A DNA stretch of 42,944 bases from CAYLOP01 sp964385305 (GTDB lineage: Bacteria > Chloroflexota > Anaerolineae > Anaerolineales > E44-bin32). The notes under the pieces were generated by a model. It did no database searches and had not been told where the DNA came from. It was given only the letters and a program-made list of their open reading frames with translations. The stretch covers positions 1 through 42,944 of the forward strand of contig CAYLOP010000013.1 in NCBI GenBank assembly GCA_964385305.1. Reading direction: 5' to 3'. Positions 17,266-26,118 of this stretch are shown here, piece after piece (positions within the stretch are counted from its first letter, which is position 1; each line of letters opens with the position of its first letter). The translations under genes were made by a program, and so were the position numbers.

Positions 17266-18774
17266 ATGTTCAAGAAAGTTTTAATTGCAAACCGAGGTGA
17301 AATCGCCGTACGCGTCCTACGCTCATGTCGAGAGCTTGGCCTTGAGACCGTAGCGGTTTTTTCCGAGGCTGATCGCACCGCCATGCATGTTCGCTACGCC
17401 GATGAGGCATATCTTCTCGGCGCTGCACCGGCGCGCGATTCGTACCTGCGTGGCGATAAAATCATTGACATCGCTAAAAAGAGCGGCGCGGGAGCCATCC
17501 ATCCCGGCTACGGCTTTCTCGCCGAGCGAGAAGATTTCGCGCGGGCTGTGGAAGATGCCGGATTAGTCTTTATCGGTCCAAGACCAAGCGCCATTGCCGC
17601 CATGGGCGACAAGGCTGAGGCGCGCGCAACCGTCACCGCAGCAGGTGTGCCGGTTGTACCTGGGACAGAGGGCGAGGGCAGCTTGAGCGACGAAGAACTT
17701 ATCGCCATTGCCCCCAACGTGGGATTCCCGCTGCTCATTAAAGCGACGGCTGGCGGTGGTGGTAAAGGTATGCGTGAAGCGCAAACTGCGGAAGAATTAC
17801 CACGGCTTATTCAAGCTGCGCGGCGCGAAGCGGAGGCGGCATTTGGAGAAGGCAACGTCTATCTTGAGAAGTTGATAACCGACGCCCGCCATATCGAGTT
17901 CCAGATCTTGGCGGATTCGCATGGGAATGTGATCCATCTTGGGGAACGTGAATGCTCCCTCCAACGCCGGCACCAGAAATTGCTCGAAGAATCCCCATCG
18001 TTTTTCATGGACGAAACGCTGAGGAAAAAAATGGGGGATTTGGCTTGCACAGCTGCGCGCGCAGTGGATTACCTGAACGCCGGCACCATCGAGTTTCTGG
18101 TCGACTCAGAGCGCAACTACTATTTCCTGGAGATGAACACCCGTCTGCAAGTCGAACACCCAGTGACGGAACTGGTTACAGGCATCGACATCGTACAAGA
18201 GCAAATTCGCATTGCTCGTGGTCGGAAATTACGTGTCCAGCAAGAGGACATCAAACTCAACGGCTGGGCTATCGAATGTCGTATCAACGCGGAAGATCCC
18301 TATAACCATTTCCTACCTTCCACCGGCCGGCTGAGCCAGGTGATCCCCCCAACAGGACCTGGCGTTCGGGTCGATACAGGCGTCTATCCGGGCATGGAAA
18401 TCTCCCCCTACTACGACTCACTTATTTCGAAATTGATTTGCTGGGGCGAGACGCGCGGCTTGGCCATCCTGCGCATGCGCCGAGCCCTCGAGGAATACCG
18501 CATCGTGGGTGTGAAAACCAACATCCCCTTCCACCAAAGCATCCTGGACTCACACCGCTTTATCGCCGGACAGTTCGATACCCGCTTCGTAGAAGAGCGC
18601 TTCTCCCTCGATGAAGCGGAGGAGGGAAAGGAAACGTTACCACACATCGCCGCTATCATGGCCACGCTCTTCGCCCATCGCGAATCCCAACTTGCCTCGC
18701 AGATTGTGCGCCGAGGAAAGCGAGACACAAGCAATTGGAAATGGGTTGGCCGCTGGGAACGTATGCACCACTAA
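17266..18774 (+). CDS. accC: Acyl-CoA carboxylase biotin carboxylase subunit
   Basis: Biotin carboxylase uses ATP and bicarbonate to carboxylate the biotin on the carrier protein. The 502 residues start with FKKVLIANRGEIAVRVLR, the classical N-terminus. They contain the ATP-grasp lid KATAGGGGKGMREA, ERECSLQRRHQKLLEESPS, and the metal/substrate site FLEMNTRLQVEHPVTELVTGIDIV. The domain proper ends about residue 445; a tail of about 55 residues follows with no biotin site, so the carrier is a separate protein encoded next. The ATG 17266 is preceded by GAGAGAGGG. A second in-frame option four bases earlier is out of frame and was discarded. Confidence 0.95.
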   Translation: MFKKVLIANRGEIAVRVLRSCRELGLETVAVFSEADRTAMHVRYADEAYLLGAAPARDSYLRGDKIIDIAKKSGAGAIHPGYGFLAEREDFARAVEDAGLVFIGPRPSAIAAMGDKAEARATVTAAGVPVVPGTEGEGSLSDEELIAIAPNVGFPLLIKATAGGGGKGMREAQTAEELPRLIQAARREAEAAFGEGNVYLEKLITDARHIEFQILADSHGNVIHLGERECSLQRRHQKLLEESPSFFMDETLRKKMGDLACTAARAVDYLNAGTIEFLVDSERNYYFLEMNTRLQVEHPVTELVTGIDIVQEQIRIARGRKLRVQQEDIKLNGWAIECRINAEDPYNHFLPSTGRLSQVIPPTGPGVRVDTGVYPGMEISPYYDSLISKLICWGETRGLAILRMRRALEEYRIVGVKTNIPFHQSILDSHRFIAGQFDTRFVEERFSLDEAEEGKETLPHIAAIMATLFAHRESQLASQIVRRGKRDTSNWKWVGRWERMHH

Positions 18775-18829
18775 CCCCATCGCTGCGGATCTCAAAAATA
18801 GGACGGCCGAAGACCGTACCGGAGAAACT

Positions 18830-19327
18830 ATGAAGTACATTGCCACCATCGAGGATGAACAATACGAGATCGAAATTAAGGCAGATGGCGAGATCACCGT
18901 CAACGGAGAACCCCAAAGCGTCGATTTCAGATCCATCGCAGGACGCCCCGTGTACTCGCTGCTCCTCAATGGCAAATCCTATGAGGCGCATGTCTCATCT
19001 TCGAAGACAGGCATGGATGTCCTACTACGCGGCCAACTTTACTGCGTCACTGTTGAAGACGAGCGCCAACGCAGGCTTCGGCAGGCGTCAGAAGCCCAAG
19101 TTGGCGTTAGCGGCGACATCCATATCAAAGCCCCTATGCCCGGTCTCATCGTTTCGGTGTACGTTCAAGAGGGAGATCAAGTGGAAAAAGGGGATAATCT
19201 TGTGATCCTCGAATCCATGAAGATGCAAAATGAGATCAAAGCCCCGCGTGCGGGCAACGTGATTCGCGTTGCCGTGCGGGCGGGAGATAACGTCGACCAA
19301 AACCAGGTCATGATTGGTTTACACTAA
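18830..19327 (+). CDS. Biotin carboxyl carrier protein of the acyl-CoA carboxylase
   Basis: This 165-residue biotinyl protein has an N-terminal about 90-residue beta-rich region (YEIEIKADGEITVNGEPQ) like the propionyl-CoA carboxylase BT domain. A biotinyl domain follows from residue 97 (IKAPMPGLIVSVYVQEGDQVEKGD). Lys131 in ILESMKMQNEI is the biotinylation site. The start ATG 18830-18832 has GGAGA 5 nt before it. It lies 55 bp after the biotin carboxylase gene. The three carboxylase pieces (carboxyltransferase, biotin carboxylase, carrier) are thus all present in one operon. No biotin ligase is seen in the window. Confidence 0.93.
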   Translation: MKYIATIEDEQYEIEIKADGEITVNGEPQSVDFRSIAGRPVYSLLLNGKSYEAHVSSSKTGMDVLLRGQLYCVTVEDERQRRLRQASEAQVGVSGDIHIKAPMPGLIVSVYVQEGDQVEKGDNLVILESMKMQNEIKAPRAGNVIRVAVRAGDNVDQNQVMIGLH

Positions 19328-19331
19328 GTAC

Positions 19332-19946
19332 ATGAACGACAGAACTGAAATCGAAGCCAAATTCATCGTTGACCGTCTTGTCGATTTTCGCCAGAAAGTG
19401 ATCGATCATGGCGGGCGCGTGATCATCCCGCGAGGTTTGGAGCGAAATTTGCGCTTCGATGATCCCGAAGGTGAACTCACAGCGTCCCATCAAGTCTTAC
19501 GCCTGCGCGCAGACCATCGTGCGACCCTCAGCTATAAACGTTCGCAAAGCCCCGAAGTGCGAGAAGAGATCGAGCTTGAAATCGACGATTCCCACGCCGC
19601 CGAAGCCCTCCTGGAAGCGTTGGGATATCAAGTATTCTTCATCTATGAAAAATACCGCGAAACATTCACGCTCGGAAGCGTGAGGGTGATGCTAGATGAA
19701 CTGCCCTATGGATGTTTTGTAGAGATCGAAGGTCCAACCCTGATGGATGTAAAAGATGCTGCCGAAGCGTTAGATTTCTCATGGGAGGATCGAATCCACT
19801 TGACCTACCGTACCATCTTCGAATCGCTCTGCGCGCGATACCATCTAACCTTCCGCGATGCAACATTCGATAATTTCGCGTCGTGTTCTAACACAAACTT
19901 CGACATTCTCTTCGGTGCGAATCCAGACACATCTCTAGGCGATTGA
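19332..19946 (+). CDS. CYTH domain protein (class IV adenylate cyclase / triphosphatase family)
   Basis: CYTH proteins form a triphosphate tunnel and act as CyaB-type adenylate cyclases, thiamine triphosphatases or inorganic triphosphatases. The 204 residues begin with the signature ExExK as EIEAK (Glu6, Glu8, Lys10). They continue with RNLRFDDPEG, VLRLRADHRATLSYKR, REEIELEIDD, FIYEKYRETF, VMLDELPYGCFVEIEGP, giving the alternating basic and acidic strands of the tunnel. The ATG 19332 lies 4 bp after the carrier-protein stop, and the next gene starts 9 bp after this one ends. Embedding in a carboxylase-mutase operon is unusual. Which activity it has cannot be told from sequence alone. Confidence 0.87.
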   Translation: MNDRTEIEAKFIVDRLVDFRQKVIDHGGRVIIPRGLERNLRFDDPEGELTASHQVLRLRADHRATLSYKRSQSPEVREEIELEIDDSHAAEALLEALGYQVFFIYEKYRETFTLGSVRVMLDELPYGCFVEIEGPTLMDVKDAAEALDFSWEDRIHLTYRTIFESLCARYHLTFRDATFDNFASCSNTNFDILFGANPDTSLGD

Positions 19947-19955
19947 AGCGAGTCC

Positions 19956-21605
19956 ATGAGCCAGTCTCTCGATGACATTCGTAAATCATGGGAAGAACGC
20001 ACACTCAAGGTGCACCCTGAGCGTAAAACGAACTTTGAGTCCGCTTCTGGCATCCCCATTGAACGGCTCTATGTCCCTTCGGAGGACGCCCTTGACTACT
20101 TAGACGAAGTAGGTTTCCCAGGAGAATTCCCCTTCACGCGCGGGATCCACCCCACAATGTACCGAGGCCGAATTTGGACGATGCGTCAGTACGCTGGATA
20201 TGCCACCGCCGAAGAGACGAATCACCGTTTCCGCTACCTCTTAGACCAAGGTCAGACAGGGCTCTCAGTAGCCTTCGACCTGCCGACGCAACTGGGCTAC
20301 GACGCCGATGACTCCCACGCCTTGGGCGAGGTCGGTAAGGTGGGCGTCTCGATTTCATGCCTGGATGATATGGTACGTTTATTCGATCAAATCCCTCTCG
20401 ACCGTGTTTCGACGAGTATGACGATCAACGCGCCTGCCGCGATCTTACTGGCCATGTACCTTGCAATCGCGAAGCGTCAGGGTGTCGCCCCACAGGATCT
20501 TCGTGGGACGATCCAAAACGACATCCTCAAGGAATATGTTGCCCGCGGCACATACATCTTTCCTCCTAGCCCAGCGATGCGTCTCACGACAGACATCCTT
20601 CGTTATTGCCAGAGCCACGTGCCGCAATGGAATACGATCTCCATTTCTGGCTATCACATCCGTGAAGCTGGATCGACCGCTGTTCAGGAGATAGCGTTCA
20701 CGATGGCAAATGCCATTGCGTATGTCCAAACCGCCGTCGACGCAGGTTTGGCCGTGGATGAATTTGCCCCTCGCCTGACATTTTTCTTTAACGCGCATAA
20801 CGATTTCCTGGAAGAAGTCGCCAAGTTTCGCGCTGCCCGGCGCTTATGGGCACGAATTATGCGTGAACGTTTCGGTGCGAAGAATCCCAAATCCATGCAC
20901 TTACGCTTTCACACACAAACCGCAGGCTCGACACTCACGGCGCAACAACCCTACAACAACATCGTCCGTGTCACATTTCAAGCCCTGGCGGCCGTGCTCG
21001 GTGGAACGCAATCCCTGCACACAAACAGCATGGATGAAGCTCTCGGATTGCCAACCGAGCATGCCGTGCAAGTGGCGCTTCGCACGCAACAGATCCTCGC
21101 ACACGAATCAGGTGCGCCTCATACAATCGACCCACTCGCGGGTTCCTTTCTCATCGAACACCTGACGAATGAAATCGAGATCTTAGCTATGGCATATCTT
21201 GAGAAAATTGATGAGATGGGCGGCGTACTGGTTGCGATTGAAGAGGGGTATGTCCAACGCGAGATCCAGGATGCAGCTTACAAACACCAGCAAGGCATCG
21301 ACAAGGGCGAAGTCTTGGTTGTGGGTGTAAATGCTTGTCAGATGGATGAGGCGCAATCAATTCGCCCGTTGGAGGTTGATCCGGAGGTCGAACGCGCACA
21401 AAGCGAACGCCTCGCACACATACGCGAACATCGAGACCCCCAGCTCGCAGTGGATGCACTGAATCGCCTGACACAAGCTGTCGATAGTGGCGATAACCTC
21501 ATGCCTATCTTTATCTCCTGTGTCGAAGCCGACCTGACCCTCGGTGAAATATGCGGTCGCCTACGCCAGATATGGGGCGAGTATCAACCTCCGGTCTCGA
21601 TCTAA
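19956..21605 (+). CDS. mcmA: Methylmalonyl-CoA mutase, large (catalytic) subunit without B12 domain
   Basis: This is the adenosylcobalamin-dependent catalytic TIM-barrel subunit that converts (R)-methylmalonyl-CoA to succinyl-CoA. Its 549 residues correspond to the barrel part only; no C-terminal DxHxxG cobalamin domain is present. Substrate-determining positions are Tyr79 in TMRQYAGYAT and Arg197 in LKEYVARGTY, matching the Tyr89/Arg207 pair of characterised methylmalonyl-CoA mutase and not the Phe/Gln pair of isobutyryl-CoA mutase. Other family blocks are GEFPFTRGIHPTMYRGR, GTIQNDILKEY, NTISISGYHIREAGST and GGTQSLHTNSMDEAL. It follows the CYTH gene by 9 bp and precedes the epimerase. The small B12 subunit must be elsewhere. 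Confidence 0.93.
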   Translation: MSQSLDDIRKSWEERTLKVHPERKTNFESASGIPIERLYVPSEDALDYLDEVGFPGEFPFTRGIHPTMYRGRIWTMRQYAGYATAEETNHRFRYLLDQGQTGLSVAFDLPTQLGYDADDSHALGEVGKVGVSISCLDDMVRLFDQIPLDRVSTSMTINAPAAILLAMYLAIAKRQGVAPQDLRGTIQNDILKEYVARGTYIFPPSPAMRLTTDILRYCQSHVPQWNTISISGYHIREAGSTAVQEIAFTMANAIAYVQTAVDAGLAVDEFAPRLTFFFNAHNDFLEEVAKFRAARRLWARIMRERFGAKNPKSMHLRFHTQTAGSTLTAQQPYNNIVRVTFQALAAVLGGTQSLHTNSMDEALGLPTEHAVQVALRTQQILAHESGAPHTIDPLAGSFLIEHLTNEIEILAMAYLEKIDEMGGVLVAIEEGYVQREIQDAAYKHQQGIDKGEVLVVGVNACQMDEAQSIRPLEVDPEVERAQSERLAHIREHRDPQLAVDALNRLTQAVDSGDNLMPIFISCVEADLTLGEICGRLRQIWGEYQPPVSI

Positions 21606-21732
21606 CGCATGGTCACGCTTTGCTTGGTAAGCTCACGCTGCTTCGCTGTTATTAGGCAAGCGATACGATATACTACAGATAGACGCTCGGTCCGCGATTG
21701 GTTCCAGGCTCTCATCGAGCCGGCTTGGGGAA

Positions 21733-22155
21733 ATGATGTCGACGATAAAACATCTCAATCACGTTGCTATTCTCGTCGAAGATCTAGAGATGGCTTTGAG
21801 CTTTTGGCGAGACGCACTCGGCTTAGAGGTCTCACACATCGAATATATCCCCGAGCAGCAAGCCATAGTTGCCTTCCTGCCAACGGGCAACGCAATCCTT
21901 GAGTTGGTGAAGCCTACTAATGAGGATAGCGGTTCGGCGCGTTATTTAAAGAAGAGAGGTCCAGGCATCCACCATCTATGCTTCGAAGTGGAGGATCTTG
22001 AAGCTCATTTGAAGAAACTCGAGAGAGAGGGCATTCGCTTGGTCAACGCTGAACCCGTCATGGGTGCCGGAGGTACTAAGATCGCGTTCATCCATCCGGA
22101 GAGCACGCATGGTGTCCTAATCGAACTCCGTCAAACACCACGGTCATCACCCTAG
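21733..22155 (+). CDS. mce: Methylmalonyl-CoA epimerase
   Basis: This epimerase converts (S)- to (R)-methylmalonyl-CoA, linking propionyl-CoA carboxylase to the mutase. It is 140 residues, a vicinal-oxygen-chelate fold with two halves. Visible metal-ligand blocks are LNHVAILVED (His10), AILELV (Glu), GIHHLCFEVED (His) and the terminal GVLIEL (Glu). GPGIHHLCFEV and AEPVMGAGGTKIAFIHP are typical of the family. Two adjacent ATGs (21733 and 21736) are possible starts. The preceding 127 bp contain only a small GGCTC/GAGCC hairpin (21708-21722). It completes the propionyl-CoA to succinyl-CoA route in this window. Confidence 0.94.
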   Translation: MMSTIKHLNHVAILVEDLEMALSFWRDALGLEVSHIEYIPEQQAIVAFLPTGNAILELVKPTNEDSGSARYLKKRGPGIHHLCFEVEDLEAHLKKLEREGIRLVNAEPVMGAGGTKIAFIHPESTHGVLIELRQTPRSSP

Positions 22156-22317
22156 AAACAAAAATCTCAACTCCCTCGGATACCACTCATTCGCGAACAC
22201 AAAAACAAATAGTCCGTTTTCCAGCAACATAGCCCCGCATCTCGTCCTAATCACACATCTACAAACATCCGGGGTTTCGAGGGGCACCCAGTAGCCGTAT
22301 GTCGGACGGGTTTCGCC

Positions 22318-22331
22318 CATGCTATAATCGC
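22318..22331 (+). promoter_or_regulatory. Extended -10 promoter before the second mutase
   Basis: TGcTATAAT occupies 22320-22328 within a 14-base string identical to that at 7148-7161. No good -35 box is visible. Transcription would start near 22335, giving a leader of about 24 nt with GGAGG at 22349-22353. It means the second mutase can be expressed separately from the operon upstream. The remaining 22156-22317 shows nothing. Confidence 0.55.
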
Positions 22332-22358
22332 TTTGGAGCGAAAAACCTGGAGGCTTAC

Positions 22359-24038
22359 ATGCAGGACCAAGATACGCAGGATGCTCTCCGCCAAGGAAAA
22401 AAGAATTGGGAGGAGAATACGCTGCGCCCGACCATAGCCCAGAAACCTGAAAGACGCGAAGAATTTATCACGACGTCATCCGAGCCCGTCAATCGTCTTT
22501 ACACGCCACTCGATATCCAAGAATTAGATTACCTTCGCGATCTTGGACTGCCTGGAGAATTCCCCTTTACACGTGGCATACACCCCACACAGTATCGGGG
22601 CAAGCTCTGGACAATGCGTATGTTCGCGGGTTTCGGCACAGCCGAGGAAACGAATGAGCGATTCCACTATCTTCTTGATCAGGGCCAGACCGGCCTGTCG
22701 ACCGCCTTTGATCTCCCAACACTCATGGGGTACGACAGCGACGCTCCTGAAGCGATAGGCGAGTTTGGCAAATGTGGCGTCGCTGTCTCTTCGCTTAGGG
22801 ACATGGAGATCTTGCTAGACGGAATCCCGCTCGATAAAGTTTCGACCAGCATGACGATCAATTCACCAGCGGCGATCATCTGGGCAATGTACATAGCAAC
22901 CGCTGAAAAACAAAGCGTTCACCCGAAAAAATTGCGTGGAACAATCCAAAACGACATCCTCAAGGAATATATTGCCCAAAAAGAATACATCTTCCCCCCC
23001 CACCCATCCATGCGCCTTGTCACGGATACGATTGAGTATGGAACTGAACACCTCCCTCAATGGAACACCATCTCAATTTCCGGCTACCACATTCGTGAAG
23101 CAGGCTCTACAGCAGCGCAGGAACTTGCCTTTACCTTGGCAGACGGCATGGAATATATCCGTTGGGCGCTGGCGCGCGGCATGGAAATCGACAGCTTCGC
23201 CCCAAGGCTCTCCTTCTTCTTTAACGCACACAATGATTTCTTCGAGGAAATCGCGAAATATCGTGCTGCCCGCCGAATCTGGGCGACAGAAATGAAAAAC
23301 ACGTTTGGAGCAAAAAACCCGCGGTCTTGGCTTCTCCGTTTCCACACACAAACGGCTGGGGTGAGCCTAACCGCCCAGCAACCCGAAATCAATATTATAC
23401 GCGTTGCTATTCAAGCGCTTGCAGGTGTTTTGGGAGGGACGCAGTCTCTCCATACGAACTCAATGGATGAAGCCCTGGCACTGCCATCACAGAAAGCTGC
23501 GACGATCGCACTTCGCACACAACAGATTCTTGCTGAGGAATCAGGCGTGGCGAACAGCGTCGATCCCCTAGGCGGCTCCTATTATTTGGAAGCACTGACC
23601 AACCGTATCGAGGCGCAAGCCAGAGATTACTTCCGACGCATCGATGAGTTAGGCGGCGTGATGCCCGCTATTGAAGCCGGTTTCTTCCAACGCGAGATAC
23701 ACGAGGCAGCTTACCGCTATCAGCGCGAGATCGATACGGGTCAACGCCTCATCGTTGGTGTCAACGCCCTAAACGAGGATGAGCCGATCAATATTCCTAT
23801 CTTGCACATGGACCCACAGGGATATGAGAAACAAGTCTCAAGGTTAAATGAGCTACGCCAGGAGCGCGACAGTGGTACTGTAGGCCAGGCCCTCGACCGA
23901 TTACGGATCGCATGCCAAGGCACCGAAAACACCATGCCGTTTATTTTGAACGCAGTACGAAGCTATGCCACGCTTGGTGAAATTATTAAAGTCATGAAGG
24001 AGGTCTTTGGGACCTATATAGAGCCAAACTGGTTGTAG
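22359..24038 (+). CDS. icmA: Acyl-CoA mutase large subunit, isobutyryl-CoA mutase type
   Basis: This B12-dependent mutase catalytic subunit has 559 residues and no cobalamin-binding domain. The start is ATG 22359, with GGAGG 5 nt before; an in-frame ATG at 22299 lies upstream of the promoter and was rejected. At the two specificity positions it has Phe89 (TMRMFAGFGTAEETN) and Gln207 (LKEYIAQKEYIFPP), the Phe/Gln signature of isobutyryl-CoA mutase. Tyr/Arg would indicate methylmalonyl-CoA mutase. The C-terminus FGTYIEPNWL also resembles IcmA rather than MutB. It would interconvert isobutyryl-CoA and n-butyryl-CoA with a separate B12 subunit. Many databases would label this protein methylmalonyl-CoA mutase. 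Confidence 0.82.
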   Translation: MQDQDTQDALRQGKKNWEENTLRPTIAQKPERREEFITTSSEPVNRLYTPLDIQELDYLRDLGLPGEFPFTRGIHPTQYRGKLWTMRMFAGFGTAEETNERFHYLLDQGQTGLSTAFDLPTLMGYDSDAPEAIGEFGKCGVAVSSLRDMEILLDGIPLDKVSTSMTINSPAAIIWAMYIATAEKQSVHPKKLRGTIQNDILKEYIAQKEYIFPPHPSMRLVTDTIEYGTEHLPQWNTISISGYHIREAGSTAAQELAFTLADGMEYIRWALARGMEIDSFAPRLSFFFNAHNDFFEEIAKYRAARRIWATEMKNTFGAKNPRSWLLRFHTQTAGVSLTAQQPEINIIRVAIQALAGVLGGTQSLHTNSMDEALALPSQKAATIALRTQQILAEESGVANSVDPLGGSYYLEALTNRIEAQARDYFRRIDELGGVMPAIEAGFFQREIHEAAYRYQREIDTGQRLIVGVNALNEDEPINIPILHMDPQGYEKQVSRLNELRQERDSGTVGQALDRLRIACQGTENTMPFILNAVRSYATLGEIIKVMKEVFGTYIEPNWL

Positions 24039-24174
24039 GTTTGGTTCGCTCGCACCGTTCATACACGAAGCATCGGAGGCTCGAGAAAGCCCCTACGAAT
24101 AGACGTGGTTACTCGGCTGTTGAAGTACGCAAATAATAGCTCTGTTTCCAATTAAGTGGTTCCGCCGCTTTATG

Positions 24175-24414
24175 CTATTCTTTAGCTCTAAAATACTGTG
24201 CTGCCTCCTGCAGGACCGCCCATGTACTTCGGACAAAGTAATTACGTACAAGTGGATCAAGGTCCTGAAGGAAACGATCCACATCCGTAAACAGATCCTC
24301 CCCCTGCGCTCGTGTGTATGCTCTAAGCCATGTCTTCGCGTGTTGTCGATAGGGCTCTCTGAGCGTATTGATCTCTCGAACCAAACGCGCCGCTTCCATT
24401 CTGCATGATCGCAT
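24175..24414 (-). CDS. Small hypothetical alpha-helical protein
   Basis: This 79-residue frame starts at ATG 24412-24414 and is preceded by a strong AGGAG at 8 nt. It is basic at the N-terminus (MRSCRMEAARLVREINTLRE) and reads as helices: AKTWLRAYTRAQGEDLFTDV, then DRFLQDLDPLVRNYFV and TWAVLQEAAQYFRAKE. There is no membrane segment and no motif I recognise. It is alone in an 840-bp gap, facing the mutase gene tail to tail. The good ribosome binding site and amphipathic pattern argue that it is a real gene; function unknown. Confidence 0.55.
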   Translation of the reverse strand: MRSCRMEAARLVREINTLREPYRQHAKTWLRAYTRAQGEDLFTDVDRFLQDLDPLVRNYFVRSTWAVLQEAAQYFRAKE

Positions 24415-24882
24415 CGCCCGACTCCTTTCCCCTTCTCAGATGTAGCTGGAAGCATCCAGCATCCGACCAGATAGATGCAAGCTTTAGGCCATGCACACTC
24501 AACTCAGTTTGACAACAATGGAAGACCCGTTTAAGCCAAACGATTTTTCATTGCAGGAAAAATGCATCTCAAGACTGCATGGGTTTGCGGGGAGTTAAAG
24601 ATATCTGCTCTCCTACATCCATGCATGTCCAATCGGACTGCGCGATCTTGATCCAAGTAAGCTCGCAGTTACGCAGTTTCAAGGCAATCTCTTCTTTGTA
24701 CTTAGTGAACGACACTTATGAGGATAAATGAACGAATGGCTTGTTGAAGGAAAACACGTGAAGCAAGTGTAAAATTGAGTAACAGTACAAGGTAATCAAT
24801 CTGTTCGTGGCTTCGAAGGGGGCTAAACACAAACAAAATCCTATTGTTATCAGGGTCCTTCGCTCAGAATGGAGGAAGAAGT
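24415..24882. other. Long 5' region before the PPi-type phosphofructokinase
   Basis: About 470 bp with no supported gene. TAAAAT at about 24770-24775 may be a -10 box. An imperfect palindrome ACACGTGAAGCAAGTGT (about 24754-24770) lies next to it, and GGAGGA at 24871-24876 is the ribosome binding site of the next gene. Nothing else stands out. Confidence 0.35.
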
Positions 24883-26085
24883 ATGGCCAATATTAATACG
24901 AAAAAAGGTGTTATCGGTATTCTCACCGGTGGCGGAGATGTTCCCGGCCTCAATCCAGCCATTAGAGCTGTCACATTTCGCGCGCTGCGTGAAGGGTATC
25001 AGGTGATCGGCATCCGACGTGGATGGGCGGGTGCCATCGGGATCGATCGTACCAAGAAGGACAGCAATGGTACGAACTATATGGTTCTTACAGAAGAGCT
25101 CGTCAATAAAGCAGGGCGAACAGGCGGCACCTTCTTGCACACGTCACGAACGCGCCCAAGTAATGTCAGGAAAGAAGATGTCCCGGAGCATCTCAAATCG
25201 AAATATCACGAGGACACCAACGATCTTACGCCAGAGGTCATAAAGAATCTCGATTTCCTCGGCATCGACTACCTCATCCCGATTGGCGGCGACGATACCC
25301 TGAGTTACGCAGTGCGTCTCCACCATGAAGGTGTGAATATCGTTGCCATACCGAAGACAATGGACAACGACGTGCCTGGCACGGACTACTGCATCGGGTT
25401 TAGCACCTGCGTCACGCGCACGATTCAGATCACCAGCAGCTTGCGGACAACAGCCGGCTCCCACGAGCGATTTCTAGTCGTAGAAGTATTCGGCAGATAT
25501 GCCGGCTTCACAGCGATGCTGCCCACCATGGCCGGTGCAGCAAACCGCTGTGTTATCCCGGAATACAAATTCAACATCGAGTGCCTAGCAGAGTTATTGA
25601 CTGAGGATCGCCAAAAGAATCCGAGTAGATACTCGGTAGTGATCATATCTGAAGGAGCGATGTTCGAGGGCGGCGAAATGATTTACCAAGATGCTGTGAA
25701 GGATGCGTACGGCCATGCAAAGCTAGGGGGGATCGGGGGCTTGGTTTCCGCGAAGCTAAAGGAGATCTCGCCGAGATTTAACAACGGTATGCCGATTAAC
25801 GTCATCAACCAGCAGTTGGGCTACATTGTCCGCGGTGGAGATCCAGATGCCATCGACTCAATTGTACCGATGGCCTATGGGAACCTCGCTCTTGACTTGA
25901 TCCTTGCCGGCGTTCATGGCCGTCTTGTCGTCCTCAAGAACGGCCGTTACGATGATGCTCCGATTGAGGTGGTCACAAGCACGTCTAAAGTTGTAAATAT
26001 CAAGAAGCACTATAACACCGATCGCCTGCGACCGTATTATAAGAGCTTCGCCCAGAAACCTCTTTTTATTATGACCACGGATTAG
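24883..26085 (+). CDS. pfp: 6-phosphofructokinase, pyrophosphate-dependent type
   Basis: This enzyme phosphorylates fructose 6-phosphate to fructose 1,6-bisphosphate. The 400 residues begin with GVIGILTGGGDVPGLNPAIRAV. Two donor-specificity positions are diagnostic: GGDDTL (Asp138, where ATP enzymes have Gly in GGDGS) and PKTMDNDVPGTD (Lys158, where ATP enzymes have Gly). Both indicate pyrophosphate as donor, so the reaction is probably reversible and useful for gluconeogenesis. Also present are TTAGSHERFLVVEVFGRYAGFTA and a C-terminal QLGYIVRGGDPDAIDSIVP. The ATG 24883 has GGAGGA 7 nt before it. The longer in-frame start upstream precedes this ribosome binding site and was not used. Confidence 0.9.
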   Translation: MANINTKKGVIGILTGGGDVPGLNPAIRAVTFRALREGYQVIGIRRGWAGAIGIDRTKKDSNGTNYMVLTEELVNKAGRTGGTFLHTSRTRPSNVRKEDVPEHLKSKYHEDTNDLTPEVIKNLDFLGIDYLIPIGGDDTLSYAVRLHHEGVNIVAIPKTMDNDVPGTDYCIGFSTCVTRTIQITSSLRTTAGSHERFLVVEVFGRYAGFTAMLPTMAGAANRCVIPEYKFNIECLAELLTEDRQKNPSRYSVVIISEGAMFEGGEMIYQDAVKDAYGHAKLGGIGGLVSAKLKEISPRFNNGMPINVINQQLGYIVRGGDPDAIDSIVPMAYGNLALDLILAGVHGRLVVLKNGRYDDAPIEVVTSTSKVVNIKKHYNTDRLRPYYKSFAQKPLFIMTTD

Positions 26086-26118
26086 CGAGCTCTTGGGGTG
26101 GCGTAAAGCAGGTATAGG

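Noticed and set aside
22299..22358. Upstream ATG of the second mutase
   Set aside because: It lies before the TGcTATAAT promoter; the ATG at 22359 has GGAGG and the family N-terminus.
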